57,708 nt of DNA from Spirochaetes bacterium ADurb.Bin215 (lineage in GTDB: Bacteria; Spirochaetota; Spirochaetia; Treponematales; Treponemataceae). Of this stretch, positions 24,701 through 32,465 are shown in pieces. The stretch is taken from NCBI GenBank assembly GCA_002070025.1, contig MWCL01000009.1, forward strand, positions 1 to 57,708. The letters are read 5' to 3'. A program made the translations under genes and the position numbers. The number at the start of each line of letters is the position of its first letter. Positions within the stretch are counted from its first letter, which is position 1. Below the pieces are notes generated by a model. That model was not told the origin of the DNA, did not search any database, and saw nothing but the letters and a program-made list of their open reading frames with translations.

Positions 24701-26578
24701 AAACCCGGTGGTATCATGCGTGGAAAGATCGAGCGCGAACGCTGTTTCCGCCGTAATGGTTTCACCAGTCCATACTGTTCCGGCTGAAACCACGAACGAA
24801 CCGGGACTTGATTCCGAAGCGTCGGTGTATCCGTCATCTGAAAGATTCCAGCTCAATGCGGAAGCCAGGGAGAAGTCAAGGCGATCGGTTGCGTTCCATG
24901 CGATACCGGCGGCCATGGTAAGGGTTGCGTTCCGTGCCGACGTTTCGCTGTCCATCCAGGTGATACGGATCGTTTCCCCCGTTTGGGGCGGCCGCACCAG
25001 GGTAAGCAGGGAACTGGATTCATCATAGGTAAATGAATTGTCGGTAATACCGTTTCTGACAATCTGAATGGTTCCCGGAATTGCGTTTTCTCCCAGCGAG
25101 ATGGTTCCAATGGGGGTATGGGTTCGGGAGCGGATAACCAGAGAGGTATCCGTGTTTCGCCCTCCGCCGGCCGGAAGATACATGAGCGGCTGTTCCGGAG
25201 CAAGGGGAAACCGGGATGAAGGAGAACGATAACGACTGCTGCCGTTGGACGGCGCGTTTCCGTCCGTTCGGAATACTTCCGCAAATTCTGTTCCGAATTC
25301 CTGTACCGCAACTATATCGACCAGTTTTTCCGTTTCACGATGAATGATTTCAAGCCGGGTTCCGTAGCTCCGGTAACGACTTGCGAGAGAGAACGGAGAG
25401 AAGTATCCCCGTTCCTGTACCACAAGCGACTCGTTTCCATCGACTCCCAGAATGTAGCGTTCGGCACAGTCGTCACGATAGGATGGATCATCCGGATCGG
25501 GGAGATACTCCTCGGGCAGGGCTTGTGTTGACGATTCGAACCATGCGCGGGTTTCACTGATAAAATCGGTCAGTTCATCGCCGGCGGTTCCACCTGCGGA
25601 CCATGCGCCGTCATACACGACCGCCACCGTACTGGTTGTATCGAATTCGAGTTCAAGGATACCTTCAATTCCATGTATGGTGAATTCGGCAGGGTTGAGC
25701 TTTCTCCATCGCCTGTTTTTTACCCGGGCTGAATCATCGCGCAACGGGCCGTTCTCATCTTCGATGTAGACGGAAACCGTTCCGGTAATCCGTGAGGATG
25801 GCAGCACGAACCATTTGCCTAGTACCGGAGTTTCAAGGGGAATAAACTCATCGGTAACTTCATTCATGCCGGAGAGAACCATTTCACGTTGTACGGCGGT
25901 ATCATATCGGACCATGGCGTCCGCTTTCCAGGAATCGCCGCCAAAGGTTCCCATGATACCGGGGCTGAGAATGTCGCCGCCGCCGGCCGTAATAAACGGA
26001 TACGTATCGGGAAAAATGATACCCGAATTACCGATCCGAACATGTTTGACCACGGTTTCGTCATCGCCCACATAGCCGGCGGCAACGGTATTCCGGGTGA
26101 ATTCCTCCGCAAACGTTGCTTCGAAGTACCAGGTTTGATCAAGGAAGAGCCAGGTTGACAGGTCAACCTGTTGCTCAAATACCGGCGGGGAAAACGAGAT
26201 AGTATCCCCGTCCGTGGAAAAGTTGATGGCCAGCACACCGGTAAGGCTGCTTTCCCAGGTTCCGTCCAGGAAAAACTCTACTTCGCGGTCCCTGATTTCA
26301 AATGAGTACAGGGAAGCCGGATCCTCAACACGGAACAGTCCGCTTAACCGGGCAAGAAACGCCGCTTCGGGGCTCAATCCCTCGGGGAGCTGGTACGTTC
26401 TGTCAGTATCCGTCGGTTCGGAAGAAGTATCCCCGGGTGTTGCGGGTTCCTCCGTACCGTCGGAAGTGCCGGCGGGGATGGACGGTACTGTCAGATCAGA
26501 TTCCGTGGGTTCCTGTGCAGAGGATGAAAAAGCAAGCAGAATGACTAGTATGGTGAACAGAATACCCCTATGGTTCAT
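21743..26578 (-). CDS. Very large exported beta-rich protein, unknown function
   Basis: A 1611-residue protein with a signal peptide (ILFTILVILLAFSSSAQ, cleavage near residue 21), a Ser/Thr/Pro/Glu-rich spacer, and then almost entirely beta-strand, Ser/Thr/Gly-rich sequence. About residues 730-850 and 900-1080 look like two jelly-roll or lectin-like modules (for example SLSLMIRNPGTRDDFDLFLQ and QSLVFYFYADTLPP with YMVYLDEFHLEG). A short module (VRNGITDNSFTYDESSSLLT) recalls repeated segments of SprA-type giant outer-membrane proteins. The C-terminus alternates polar and hydrophobic residues and ends in GKLMY, like an outer-membrane barrel end. It overlaps dinB by 4 bases, and its stop lies 2 bases from that of the convergent TPR-NHL-VWA gene. 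Outer-membrane or surface location is inferred; no family is recognised with confidence. Confidence 0.6.
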   Translation of the reverse strand: MNHRGILFTILVILLAFSSSAQEPTESDLTVPSIPAGTSDGTEEPATPGDTSSEPTDTDRTYQLPEGLSPEAAFLARLSGLFRVEDPASLYSFEIRDREVEFFLDGTWESSLTGVLAINFSTDGDTISFSPPVFEQQVDLSTWLFLDQTWYFEATFAEEFTRNTVAAGYVGDDETVVKHVRIGNSGIIFPDTYPFITAGGGDILSPGIMGTFGGDSWKADAMVRYDTAVQREMVLSGMNEVTDEFIPLETPVLGKWFVLPSSRITGTVSVYIEDENGPLRDDSARVKNRRWRKLNPAEFTIHGIEGILELEFDTTSTVAVVYDGAWSAGGTAGDELTDFISETRAWFESSTQALPEEYLPDPDDPSYRDDCAERYILGVDGNESLVVQERGYFSPFSLASRYRSYGTRLEIIHRETEKLVDIVAVQEFGTEFAEVFRTDGNAPSNGSSRYRSPSSRFPLAPEQPLMYLPAGGGRNTDTSLVIRSRTHTPIGTISLGENAIPGTIQIVRNGITDNSFTYDESSSLLTLVRPPQTGETIRITWMDSETSARNATLTMAAGIAWNATDRLDFSLASALSWNLSDDGYTDASESSPGSFVVSAGTVWTGETITAETAFALDLSTHDTTGFYRIFGMDGSPVLLHPPEDWYVPPPAQTEPVLGLPAFGGPSSLFPLSETLDRDNRVPLANTEDDQLPSHSGSTYGGAVLVMSATHTLVNQWSAADILSGTEGGYDLRGVASLSLMIRNPGTRDDFDLFLQLGTRIDDYYDDPGTIRTWKLDTPPAGSSWRSETIELTDEDRRALGAGQNIRLIARPRDGITSVPATVVPLSFTIETSRIELREAPFTAAAQPEYNGSGRLSVEEADDPVSLRSFDRPVVDRFNPGSVNRVLALGFTPENSTESIRLYRYMGELFLEQYQSLVFYFYADTLPPPGAEITLTLSSPSGLANNGKRALEAVLDTAVLSEQTWHKVRIDLDTATMYLDDEQLPSSQGRVQIPNRDGNPARADIILSGWAPGTNPPDSSGGTRSAPQYMVYLDEFHLEGTDMQVAGRNKTAFTWDRPGVLASAGGIPLVSDAALSLTADSAAGKTTSSAAGTAEASVTLFTVKTTGTMTASTETARLADSAGYSVEIPMYVLNMRESCFADFSGNAFRRDTGFSLSGPVPFKVESMLDFSGRTLYRSISATMNPGLGTASAGSFSLSLENSFDQSGLPERTDIGDTGWQQLWTDMLEYMVSPGEQDAAERNGTFSFNFDWNTPFGKAPETDPESDSGQKSSSGTALSAVRLSGKAAAAYRATAVIVHTSTAEAVLSFPIRIAGTTLIPSWTRKSGGERPVSAGGDYAEDTKNLFSDLGDMEYFLSVSPFQDLFMEDLDRIIRDDELENSRYFMNNYRLSWQRQGGGQLADLWIPRSVETAVSRTTATSATADNRQDVWESSIQASFTALNLAGTFGILPIFSWYEQDEISQLYRWSSSWGTGFFTWSIDTWHSLLLFFTDGGTVSLQNGFHYDSPAISGSGELYRNTIMGIWKRPIASSFLSDVLMRVTTLPLSARREDNLQCTVTLDEDLSFTLDYKHTLAVGIGKNGEVSLTGGTAYSRFRNGNALLELTLGVGGKLMY

Positions 26579-27768
26579 TCATCCGTCCCCATACCGGGCT
26601 GTACAAGACGGGCTCGGGTGATCAGCCGCTTGCCGCGCTTTTTTTCCAGCTTGTGCATTGCCTGTTCAACAAGACGTTTTTTCTTGGTCGATCCGTCGTC
26701 AAACAGGGAAAGTTGTTCCATCGGAGGTTTGTCGTCAAGCCGATTAACCGCAAGTCCGATGAGTCGAACAAGAGCTCCCGGTTCCAGCTTTTTACGCATA
26801 AGGGTTCGTGCTCGTGAAAACAGATCGGAAGAATCCCGTACCGCGTTTTCACCGGTAGACTGAATTGATACCGTGGTAAAGTCGGCATAACGAATTTTGA
26901 CGGTTACCGTTTTACTGTACAGCTCTTCATCAAGAAGCCGGTACATGAGCTCGATGGAAAGTTCGAGGAGCATGCTCTCCAGCACTTCACGATCATGGAT
27001 GTCCCGGTCAAAGGTGCGTTCGGCGCTGATGGAGCGCGATGCTGTCTCGCCGGACATGATGCCGGGATCTATGCCCCGCACCGCCTGATACAGAAAAGAG
27101 GCGCCGGCGTCTCCGAGAATTCCGGCAAGAAGTTTTTCGGGGCAGGCCAGTATGTCCTCCACGGTTCTCAGTCCGGCATTTGCGAGCCGTTCACGGGATT
27201 TTTCTCCTACACCCCAGACATCCTTTAAAAGCCTTGCGCGCATGAAGGAGGCTTCTTCGCCCGGTTCAATCATGGTCAGTCCGTCGGGTTTTGAAAGACC
27301 CGAGGCGATCTTTGCCAGATAGCGGTTGGGAGCAACGCCCACAGAAATGGTAAGACCTGTTTGGTCATGTACCCGCTGTTTGAGCAACAGGGCCGCTTCG
27401 CGGGGAGTACCGAAAATGCGTTCGGTTCCGCTCATGTCGAGGAAGGCTTCGTCAACGGAGATTTGCCGTATGTCCGGTGAAAACCCGTCGAGGACGGCCA
27501 TGACTTCACGGGATTTTTCATGATAACGGTGCATTCTGCCCGGAAGAAATATGCCCTGCGGACATAATTGATGTGCCCTGAACGAGCTCATTGCCGAATG
27601 GATGCCGAACTTTCGGGCTTCATAGGAACAAGTGGATACAACACCGCGTTTGTCCGGATCACCGGCAATTATGACCGGTTGCCCCCGGTATTCGGGATGA
27701 TCCAGTTGTTCAACGGCCGCGAAAAACGCGTCGAGGTCAACATGAAAAAAAACATTCGGTACCGGCAT
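26575..27768 (-). CDS. dinB: DNA polymerase IV (Y family, translesion)
   Basis: A 397-residue low-fidelity polymerase that copies past damaged bases. The palm motifs are intact: HVDLDAFFAAVE (metal Asp at about residue 11), YEARKFGIHSAM, and SVDEAFLDMSG (catalytic Asp-Glu near residue 105). ISVGVAPNRYLAKIAS and a helix-hairpin-helix (LLKDVWGVGEKSRERLANAG) follow, then the little-finger domain. It has a C-terminal tail with QLSLFDD, which is the usual beta-clamp-binding peptide. The start overlaps the upstream membrane-protein stop by 1 base and its stop overlaps the large exported gene by 4. No LexA-type box is seen at the operon promoter. Confidence 0.95.
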   Translation of the reverse strand: MPVPNVFFHVDLDAFFAAVEQLDHPEYRGQPVIIAGDPDKRGVVSTCSYEARKFGIHSAMSSFRAHQLCPQGIFLPGRMHRYHEKSREVMAVLDGFSPDIRQISVDEAFLDMSGTERIFGTPREAALLLKQRVHDQTGLTISVGVAPNRYLAKIASGLSKPDGLTMIEPGEEASFMRARLLKDVWGVGEKSRERLANAGLRTVEDILACPEKLLAGILGDAGASFLYQAVRGIDPGIMSGETASRSISAERTFDRDIHDREVLESMLLELSIELMYRLLDEELYSKTVTVKIRYADFTTVSIQSTGENAVRDSSDLFSRARTLMRKKLEPGALVRLIGLAVNRLDDKPPMEQLSLFDDGSTKKKRLVEQAMHKLEKKRGKRLITRARLVQPGMGTDE

Positions 27769-29747
27769 TATCCATCCAGGGCGGCTGCGGAATTTTCTCC
27801 CTGGGGACGGGGAAACACAACCGTTTGTACTACTTCAAGAAGATAGTCCATTTTGGCGTTTTCGTCTGAAAGTTGTACACCGAAAGGGTTTTCCCGGGTG
27901 TACAACCGGACGGTTGCCGTTATTTGCGACTGGGAATCCGAAGAAAAATTGAACGAGAACGCTCCTTCGGGATCATCGGGTGAAACAAAAAGTGTATCCT
28001 GGCCTGCATTCTGGTAGGTAAAGGGAATTGTGGCCGAATAGACCGAGATTCCCCGGTTTGATGAAACAAGTACTTCAATCCGGTTGACCGGAAGCATAGG
28101 GGTTATCGCGATTTCAAGGAGCTGTTTGTCCAGGAACCGTTTGTTCCGGGTTTCAACTTCCAGAAATGAAGCGGGAATCTCCGGCGGTGCCGATTCAGCG
28201 GTCCGGATTGTTCCGACGGTCCCGGTTCCGGCAAGCGATGAAATCTCCATGCGGCTTCCCGTTTTGGAAATGATGTGCCACACCTGTACCGGCAGCGGTC
28301 GTTCTGAAGACCATGCCGGGAAAAAGAGCAGGGTCCCCGCAAGGATGAAGGCGCAAATGGTGGCGGGAAAGAGTTGAATAGGGAGATAAAAATCATTCTT
28401 GCGGCCGAACAGTCCCATCGCGTTGAGAAATCGGGAAATCATGAACTGGAACGGCAGCGCGAGGAACGCGAGGCGTATATTCCATCCGTTCATACCAGTA
28501 AATACCGCTTGCACTGCTTCGGGCGTGCCGGAAGCGAGAATGCGTGCATACGGATACAGCGGGAGCATGAGGATGACAATTCCCGCAAGCGTAAACAGGG
28601 GATGACGAAGATGATAAAAAATGAAGGCGATTCCGTAGAGCAGAATAAACAGGGGTGTAAGGGAGAAATCGAACGCGGAGAAGACAAAAACATTGATCAT
28701 CGCGCAAAATGTGCTCAAATAACCGTATACGCTGTTGTCGTCCGGAAAACGAAAAATCTGGTTCAGGGAAAGGATCGCCGTGGTAATGAACCAGGCGAAA
28801 AAGAATTTTCCCGCGAGCGCCAGTACGGGAAGAAGGGCCCAGCTTCCATCAGTTCCGAACCTGAAGCGAAGCAGGAATGAGGAAACAGCCTGTCCCGCAT
28901 ACAGTGCGGTTATATTCACCACGAGGAAAAGGAAAGGAAGCCACCACAGGGAAAGGGTGTAGCGGAGCCGTCGTTCCGCGGTTGTACCGCTAAGGAAACT
29001 GAAGACGAACAGAAACAGGAGAATGAGCGCAAACGCGGTAATAATGAAGATAACCATGGACCGTTCACCGATAAAGAATATCCGGTCCCGGAACTGCTGC
29101 AAGAGGTAGTGTCGGTCCTGGTCTTCCGGAATTCCCCGGGAAAAGGTTTCCGCCAGGCTCTCCAGTACCGCCGAGATGTCGTATGACGTTTCAAGGCAGA
29201 GTACGGGTATGCCTGCGTCGTGATAGGGGCGAACAACGGGCAATTCTTCATTCCAGCCCATCCGGTATACCTGAAGCCGGGACTCGGCAATTTCAAACGG
29301 AACTGCATGATCCTGGATGGTTTGAACGACCGATTCCAGAAGCCAGCGGGGCGGGGTGTCAAAACGGACGCCGGGATGTATTCTCACCCGATCGGAAGGA
29401 CCCGGCAGAAGAACGATCATGACTACGGATTCTTCTATGGAAAGTTTCTCAATGAGCGAACCGGCTCCCTCGGGAGGAATTTTTTTAAGATTTGCGGGGA
29501 GATCGGAAAAGTCCTGCACGGTAAAAGCGGCAAGGAGGCGGCCTGGCGGCGGAGCGTCTTGTTTCTGCTCCATGAATGATTCCAGCAGGCGGACTGCGGC
29601 GGTATCGGCATGGTCCGGTGCTACAAGGACAAACAGCGGAGTATCCTGCCCGGTGCCGGAAGAAAAATACCGGTTTTCACGAGCCGTCAGGCTTGCCAGG
29701 AACGAGAAAATGAGTATCAGTACAGAGAAGAATGTTCGCCGGCCCAT
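27768..29747 (-). CDS. Polytopic membrane protein with extracytoplasmic N- and C-terminal domains, unknown
   Basis: A 659-residue protein. A signal-like helix (FFSVLILIFSFLASLTA) is followed by a soluble region of about 200 residues, then a block of eight to ten transmembrane helices (about 225-490, beginning MVIFIITAFALILLFLFVF), then a beta-rich C-terminal domain of about 170 residues (PVNRIEVLVSSNRGISVYSA, ITATVRLYTRENPFG). The layout resembles polytopic proteins with a peptidase-like ectodomain, but no metal-binding motif was found. ATG 29747 is chosen over TTG 29783 because a -35 TTGACG and -10 TTTATT lie between them, with the -10 box 8 bases before ATG. It heads the operon with dinB and the giant exported protein. 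The function is unknown. Confidence 0.6.
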   Translation of the reverse strand: MGRRTFFSVLILIFSFLASLTARENRYFSSGTGQDTPLFVLVAPDHADTAAVRLLESFMEQKQDAPPPGRLLAAFTVQDFSDLPANLKKIPPEGAGSLIEKLSIEESVVMIVLLPGPSDRVRIHPGVRFDTPPRWLLESVVQTIQDHAVPFEIAESRLQVYRMGWNEELPVVRPYHDAGIPVLCLETSYDISAVLESLAETFSRGIPEDQDRHYLLQQFRDRIFFIGERSMVIFIITAFALILLFLFVFSFLSGTTAERRLRYTLSLWWLPFLFLVVNITALYAGQAVSSFLLRFRFGTDGSWALLPVLALAGKFFFAWFITTAILSLNQIFRFPDDNSVYGYLSTFCAMINVFVFSAFDFSLTPLFILLYGIAFIFYHLRHPLFTLAGIVILMLPLYPYARILASGTPEAVQAVFTGMNGWNIRLAFLALPFQFMISRFLNAMGLFGRKNDFYLPIQLFPATICAFILAGTLLFFPAWSSERPLPVQVWHIISKTGSRMEISSLAGTGTVGTIRTAESAPPEIPASFLEVETRNKRFLDKQLLEIAITPMLPVNRIEVLVSSNRGISVYSATIPFTYQNAGQDTLFVSPDDPEGAFSFNFSSDSQSQITATVRLYTRENPFGVQLSDENAKMDYLLEVVQTVVFPRPQGENSAAALDG

Positions 29748-29755
29748 TGGAACAG

Positions 29756-29783
29756 AATAAAGTTTCAACAGCGGTACCGTCAA
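29756..29783 (-). promoter_or_regulatory. Promoter of the membrane protein-dinB-giant protein operon
   Basis: On the minus strand, TTGACG (29783-29778) and TTTATT (29761-29756) are 16 bp apart. Eight bases separate the -10 box from ATG 29747, so the mRNA leader would be absent or one or two bases long. No Shine-Dalgarno is visible. Confidence 0.5.
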
Positions 29784-29820
29784 GTACAGCTGTTGAAGAA
29801 ATCCGCCGATAGTATAAACG

Positions 29821-29849
29821 TGTACAAATAAAACTATCTGGTATATACT
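29821..29849 (+). promoter_or_regulatory. Promoter of the HATPase-like gene
   Basis: TGTACA (29821-29826) and TATACT (29844-29849) are 17 bp apart. The following ATG 29880 has a GGGGG Shine-Dalgarno (29870-29874), so this transcript has a normal leader. The -10 box lies in the left arm of the palindrome at 29840-29866. Confidence 0.55.
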
Positions 29850-29866
29850 GGTGTTCAGTATGTACC
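29840..29866. promoter_or_regulatory. Palindromic candidate operator over the -10 box
   Basis: GGTATATACTG and CAGTATGTACC are inverted copies with one mismatch over 11 bp, separated by GTGTT. Only the right arm would be in the transcript, so this is more likely a protein-binding site than an RNA hairpin. The factor is unknown. Confidence 0.5.
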
Positions 29867-29879
29867 AGCGGGGGATTGC

Positions 29880-31046
29880 ATGGCAGCCGGCGAAAAAAAA
29901 AGTATTTTGAAACTTCCCTTGAAGATAATTCTTACACAGGAAGGCTCAACATTCTTTATACGACAGAACAAGAAGCTTCTGAAATTCAAGCTGGCGGACA
30001 ATGTGGAGGAATACGGTATATTTCTCGATGAATTTACGCCGGCGACCATTCAGCGCCTCCTTCTGATAGACTACATTTCAAAAATTGAAACATCAAAACC
30101 GGAGTTCATATCTTCCCGTCAGGAAACGATGGATCTTTCAAAGCTGATTGTGTATTCAGTGCTCTACCGTCAGTATGATGCCTATATTTTCAATAAAATT
30201 CTCAGTTCGGACGTTATCAAGCGCTGGAACCGCCTCAATCCTGCGAACATCATTGACGAAAAAACGCATATTAACGAAAATTTTCTCCGTAATGTGCTGA
30301 AAAAGAACGAAAAACTCATTTCTGAAGCAAAACAGGAAATTCTTTCACCCCTGTATACCTTTATCAATAAAAATACCTCCCTCCTTCCGGAGGAAAAAAA
30401 TATCCAGCTCCTGCTCAGTGAAAAGTTCATGAACAACCTGCGGCCCTTTACCTGGTTCATTATTACGAAGTTCAAGGACGCTGACGGATTCGAAAACATT
30501 CTCCGCACCATACGGTCAAGTCTTACCGAGTACATGGACAAGGCAAAAATCGCCGAATACATTTCACTCATGCTCATGGAACTGGTTGTCAACGCGGAGA
30601 ATACCAATCTTCGCAAGGAAGTTAAAAACATGTACAAGGGATCGGTTGACCCGAATACGGTCATGTTCGATCCCAATATCCGGAAAAAAGTTATCGCCGA
30701 ACTTGAACGCAAGCACGAAGTGGTATTTGTTTCATGGAAACTCGGCGGCGGCAGCACCTCAATCGGTACCCAGGGAAAACTGCAGATAGTTGTATACAAC
30801 AAGGATGACCAGTCAGAGACCGTCCGCGAGAGTATTAACGACAAAAAGAACGCCGATCTCAAGAAAAAGTCGCTCATCGACTTTTACCGGGAAATCCCCG
30901 AGGGAGACGAGGATACCAGCCTGGGAATGTATTACCTTTCATACCTGAGCGAGGCATGCGAAAAAGTGAATGTCAGATTCGAATCAAATGCGAACCAGTT
31001 CCGCGACTCTGACCTGACGGTTATCAATCTTTCCTTTATATTCTGA
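29880..31046 (+). CDS. Protein with histidine-kinase-type ATPase fold, unknown role
   Basis: A 388-residue soluble protein. The C-terminal half (about 220-388) shows GHKL/HATPase_c-like landmarks: MLMELVVNAEN resembles the N box, VVFVSWKL then LQIVVYNKDDQ the central strands and G1 region, and DTSLGMYYLSYLSEACEKVNVRFES the G2 region and following helix. A phospho-accepting His helix and transmembrane segments are absent. The N-terminal 200 residues are charged and helical (EKNIQLLLSEKFMNNLRPF). It has its own promoter with a palindrome and strong Shine-Dalgarno. It could be a switch kinase, anti-sigma-like factor or ATP-binding sensor. The G1 motif is not canonical, so ATP binding is uncertain. 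Confidence 0.55.
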   Translation: MAAGEKKSILKLPLKIILTQEGSTFFIRQNKKLLKFKLADNVEEYGIFLDEFTPATIQRLLLIDYISKIETSKPEFISSRQETMDLSKLIVYSVLYRQYDAYIFNKILSSDVIKRWNRLNPANIIDEKTHINENFLRNVLKKNEKLISEAKQEILSPLYTFINKNTSLLPEEKNIQLLLSEKFMNNLRPFTWFIITKFKDADGFENILRTIRSSLTEYMDKAKIAEYISLMLMELVVNAENTNLRKEVKNMYKGSVDPNTVMFDPNIRKKVIAELERKHEVVFVSWKLGGGSTSIGTQGKLQIVVYNKDDQSETVRESINDKKNADLKKKSLIDFYREIPEGDEDTSLGMYYLSYLSEACEKVNVRFESNANQFRDSDLTVINLSFIF

Positions 31047-31056
31047 GACCGTTGTC

Positions 31057-31749
31057 ATGGGTATCCATTTTCGGGCAATTTCACGAATCATCAGTCTCTG
31101 TATTGTTTTATTTCTGGTATCCTGTGCCCAGTCGGGTCCCGTAATCCATACTTCAACGGTAAAACTGCTCCGGGTTCAGGAAGAATCCGGCGAGTTTGTC
31201 GAGCGTTTGTCCGTGTTTGTCCTCTTTGAGGATGATGACGGAATCGAGGATTTCGCGTCGATAACGGTACGGCACGACGACACCGGTCTGTTCTGGCTTC
31301 TTGAAGCCGATGATACCGTTGTGCGTCTGCGCGGCTCGGACCGCTGGAACGGTTCAAGCGAACTGGCCCCTCCGCCCGGCGGTGTCTTTCCCGAGGGTGA
31401 TTACACCATTATCGCGCAGGATCTTGCCGGCAATGAAGCACTTCAAACCTTTTCCCTGAGTCGCATGGAATTTCCGGAAACACTGCCGGTCCGTTTTTCC
31501 CTGGACGGAGATCTGTGGACCATGGAACGCAACCCGGATGACGGCGGGTTTACCGAAAACTACCTGTTCGTGTACACGGACGGGAACCGGCTCGTACACG
31601 TGACGAAAATGCCCGCCGGGCAACAAAAATTCTTCGGGGATCTTGATACGTTCCGTCGCCAGTATGAAGGCGCCTCCCGGGTACAATGCTACTCGGAAAC
31701 ACGCGACGGAAAAGCCGGGGTATTGTTGAGTCCTGTTGATATGGAGTAG
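31057..31749 (+). CDS. Hypothetical lipoprotein
   Basis: A 230-residue protein with a lipoprotein signal: a hydrophobic stretch ISLCIVLFLVSC with lipobox LVSC (Cys about residue 23) followed by AQSGP. The rest is beta-rich and acidic (FVLFEDDDGIEDFASITVRHD, GVFPEGDYTIIAQDLAGNEALQTF), like an immunoglobulin-type or Ig-like domain. No family is recognised. It follows the HATPase-like gene after 10 bases and precedes trmB by 11 bases. It should be anchored in the periplasm or cell surface after processing and would be a substrate of Lnt. Confidence 0.75.
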   Translation: MGIHFRAISRIISLCIVLFLVSCAQSGPVIHTSTVKLLRVQEESGEFVERLSVFVLFEDDDGIEDFASITVRHDDTGLFWLLEADDTVVRLRGSDRWNGSSELAPPPGGVFPEGDYTIIAQDLAGNEALQTFSLSRMEFPETLPVRFSLDGDLWTMERNPDDGGFTENYLFVYTDGNRLVHVTKMPAGQQKFFGDLDTFRRQYEGASRVQCYSETRDGKAGVLLSPVDME

Positions 31750-31760
31750 AATGAGCCGGT

Positions 31761-32462
31761 ATGGCTACCGAAACAACCGGCGATAAATTCCTTCGAACCG
31801 TTCGTACCTATGTCCTTCGCGCGGGCAGAATGACCGATGCCCAGAAACACGCGTACGAAGAACACGCAAAACAATGGTGTATCCCCTTTACACACGAATC
31901 GCTTGATTTCCACGGTATTTTTTTCAATGACGCACCGGTGGTTATCGAGATAGGGTTCGGCATGGGCCAGGCAACTGCGCTGATTGCGCGTGACAATCCC
32001 TCCATCAATTACATCGGCATTGAGGTTCATCGCGCCGGAGTGGGCCGGCTTTTATCAGAAATTGAACGCATGGGGCTTTCCAATCTGCGCATTATTGAAT
32101 ACGACGCGCTTGAGGCTCTCGAGACAATGATACCGGACAATGCCGTTTCAGCGTTCCATATATTTTTCCCCGATCCCTGGCCAAAGAAAAAACACCACAA
32201 GCGTCGTCTGGTGCAGCGTCCGAGAACTGATCTATTCACACGGAAGTTGGTATCCGGCGGCTATATGTACATGGTAACGGATTGGGAACCCTACGCGGAA
32301 CACGCGCTGGAGGAACTTACCGCAACCGGTGGTTTGACGAACCGGTATGCGGGATATGCTCCGCATCAACCCTGGCGGCCAGAAACACGTTTCGAACAGA
32401 AGGGGTTGCAGGCACAGCATGGTATTTATGAATTGATGTTTACCAAAACGCTGGAGGAGTAA
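31761..32462 (+). CDS. trmB: tRNA (guanine-N7)-methyltransferase
   Basis: A 233-residue SAM-dependent enzyme that makes m7G at position 46 of tRNA. The SAM site is [16 protein letters not shown], followed by [14 protein letters not shown], and the family motif [21 protein letters not shown] contains the substrate-binding and catalytic residues. The C-terminal YELMF motif is also present. Length is in the normal range. It lies in the same direction as ligA, which starts 3 bases after its stop. Confidence 0.95.
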   Translation: MATETTGDKFLRTVRTYVLRAGRMTDAQKHAYEEHAKQWCIPFTHESLDFHGIFFNDAPVVIEIGFGMGQATALIARDNPSINYIGIEVHRAGVGRLLSEIERMGLSNLRIIEYDALEALETMIPDNAVSAFHIFFPDPWPKKKHHKRRLVQRPRTDLFTRKLVSGGYMYMVTDWEPYAEHALEELTATGGLTNRYAGYAPHQPWRPETRFEQKGLQAQHGIYELMFTKTLEE

Positions 32463-32465
32463 TCC

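Noticed and set aside
31723-31753. Possible leaderless promoter for trmB (TTGTTG and TAGAAT, 18 bp apart).
   Set aside because: The -35 box matches only in TTG and the gene can be read with the upstream lipoprotein gene. The evidence is weaker than at the six promoters listed.
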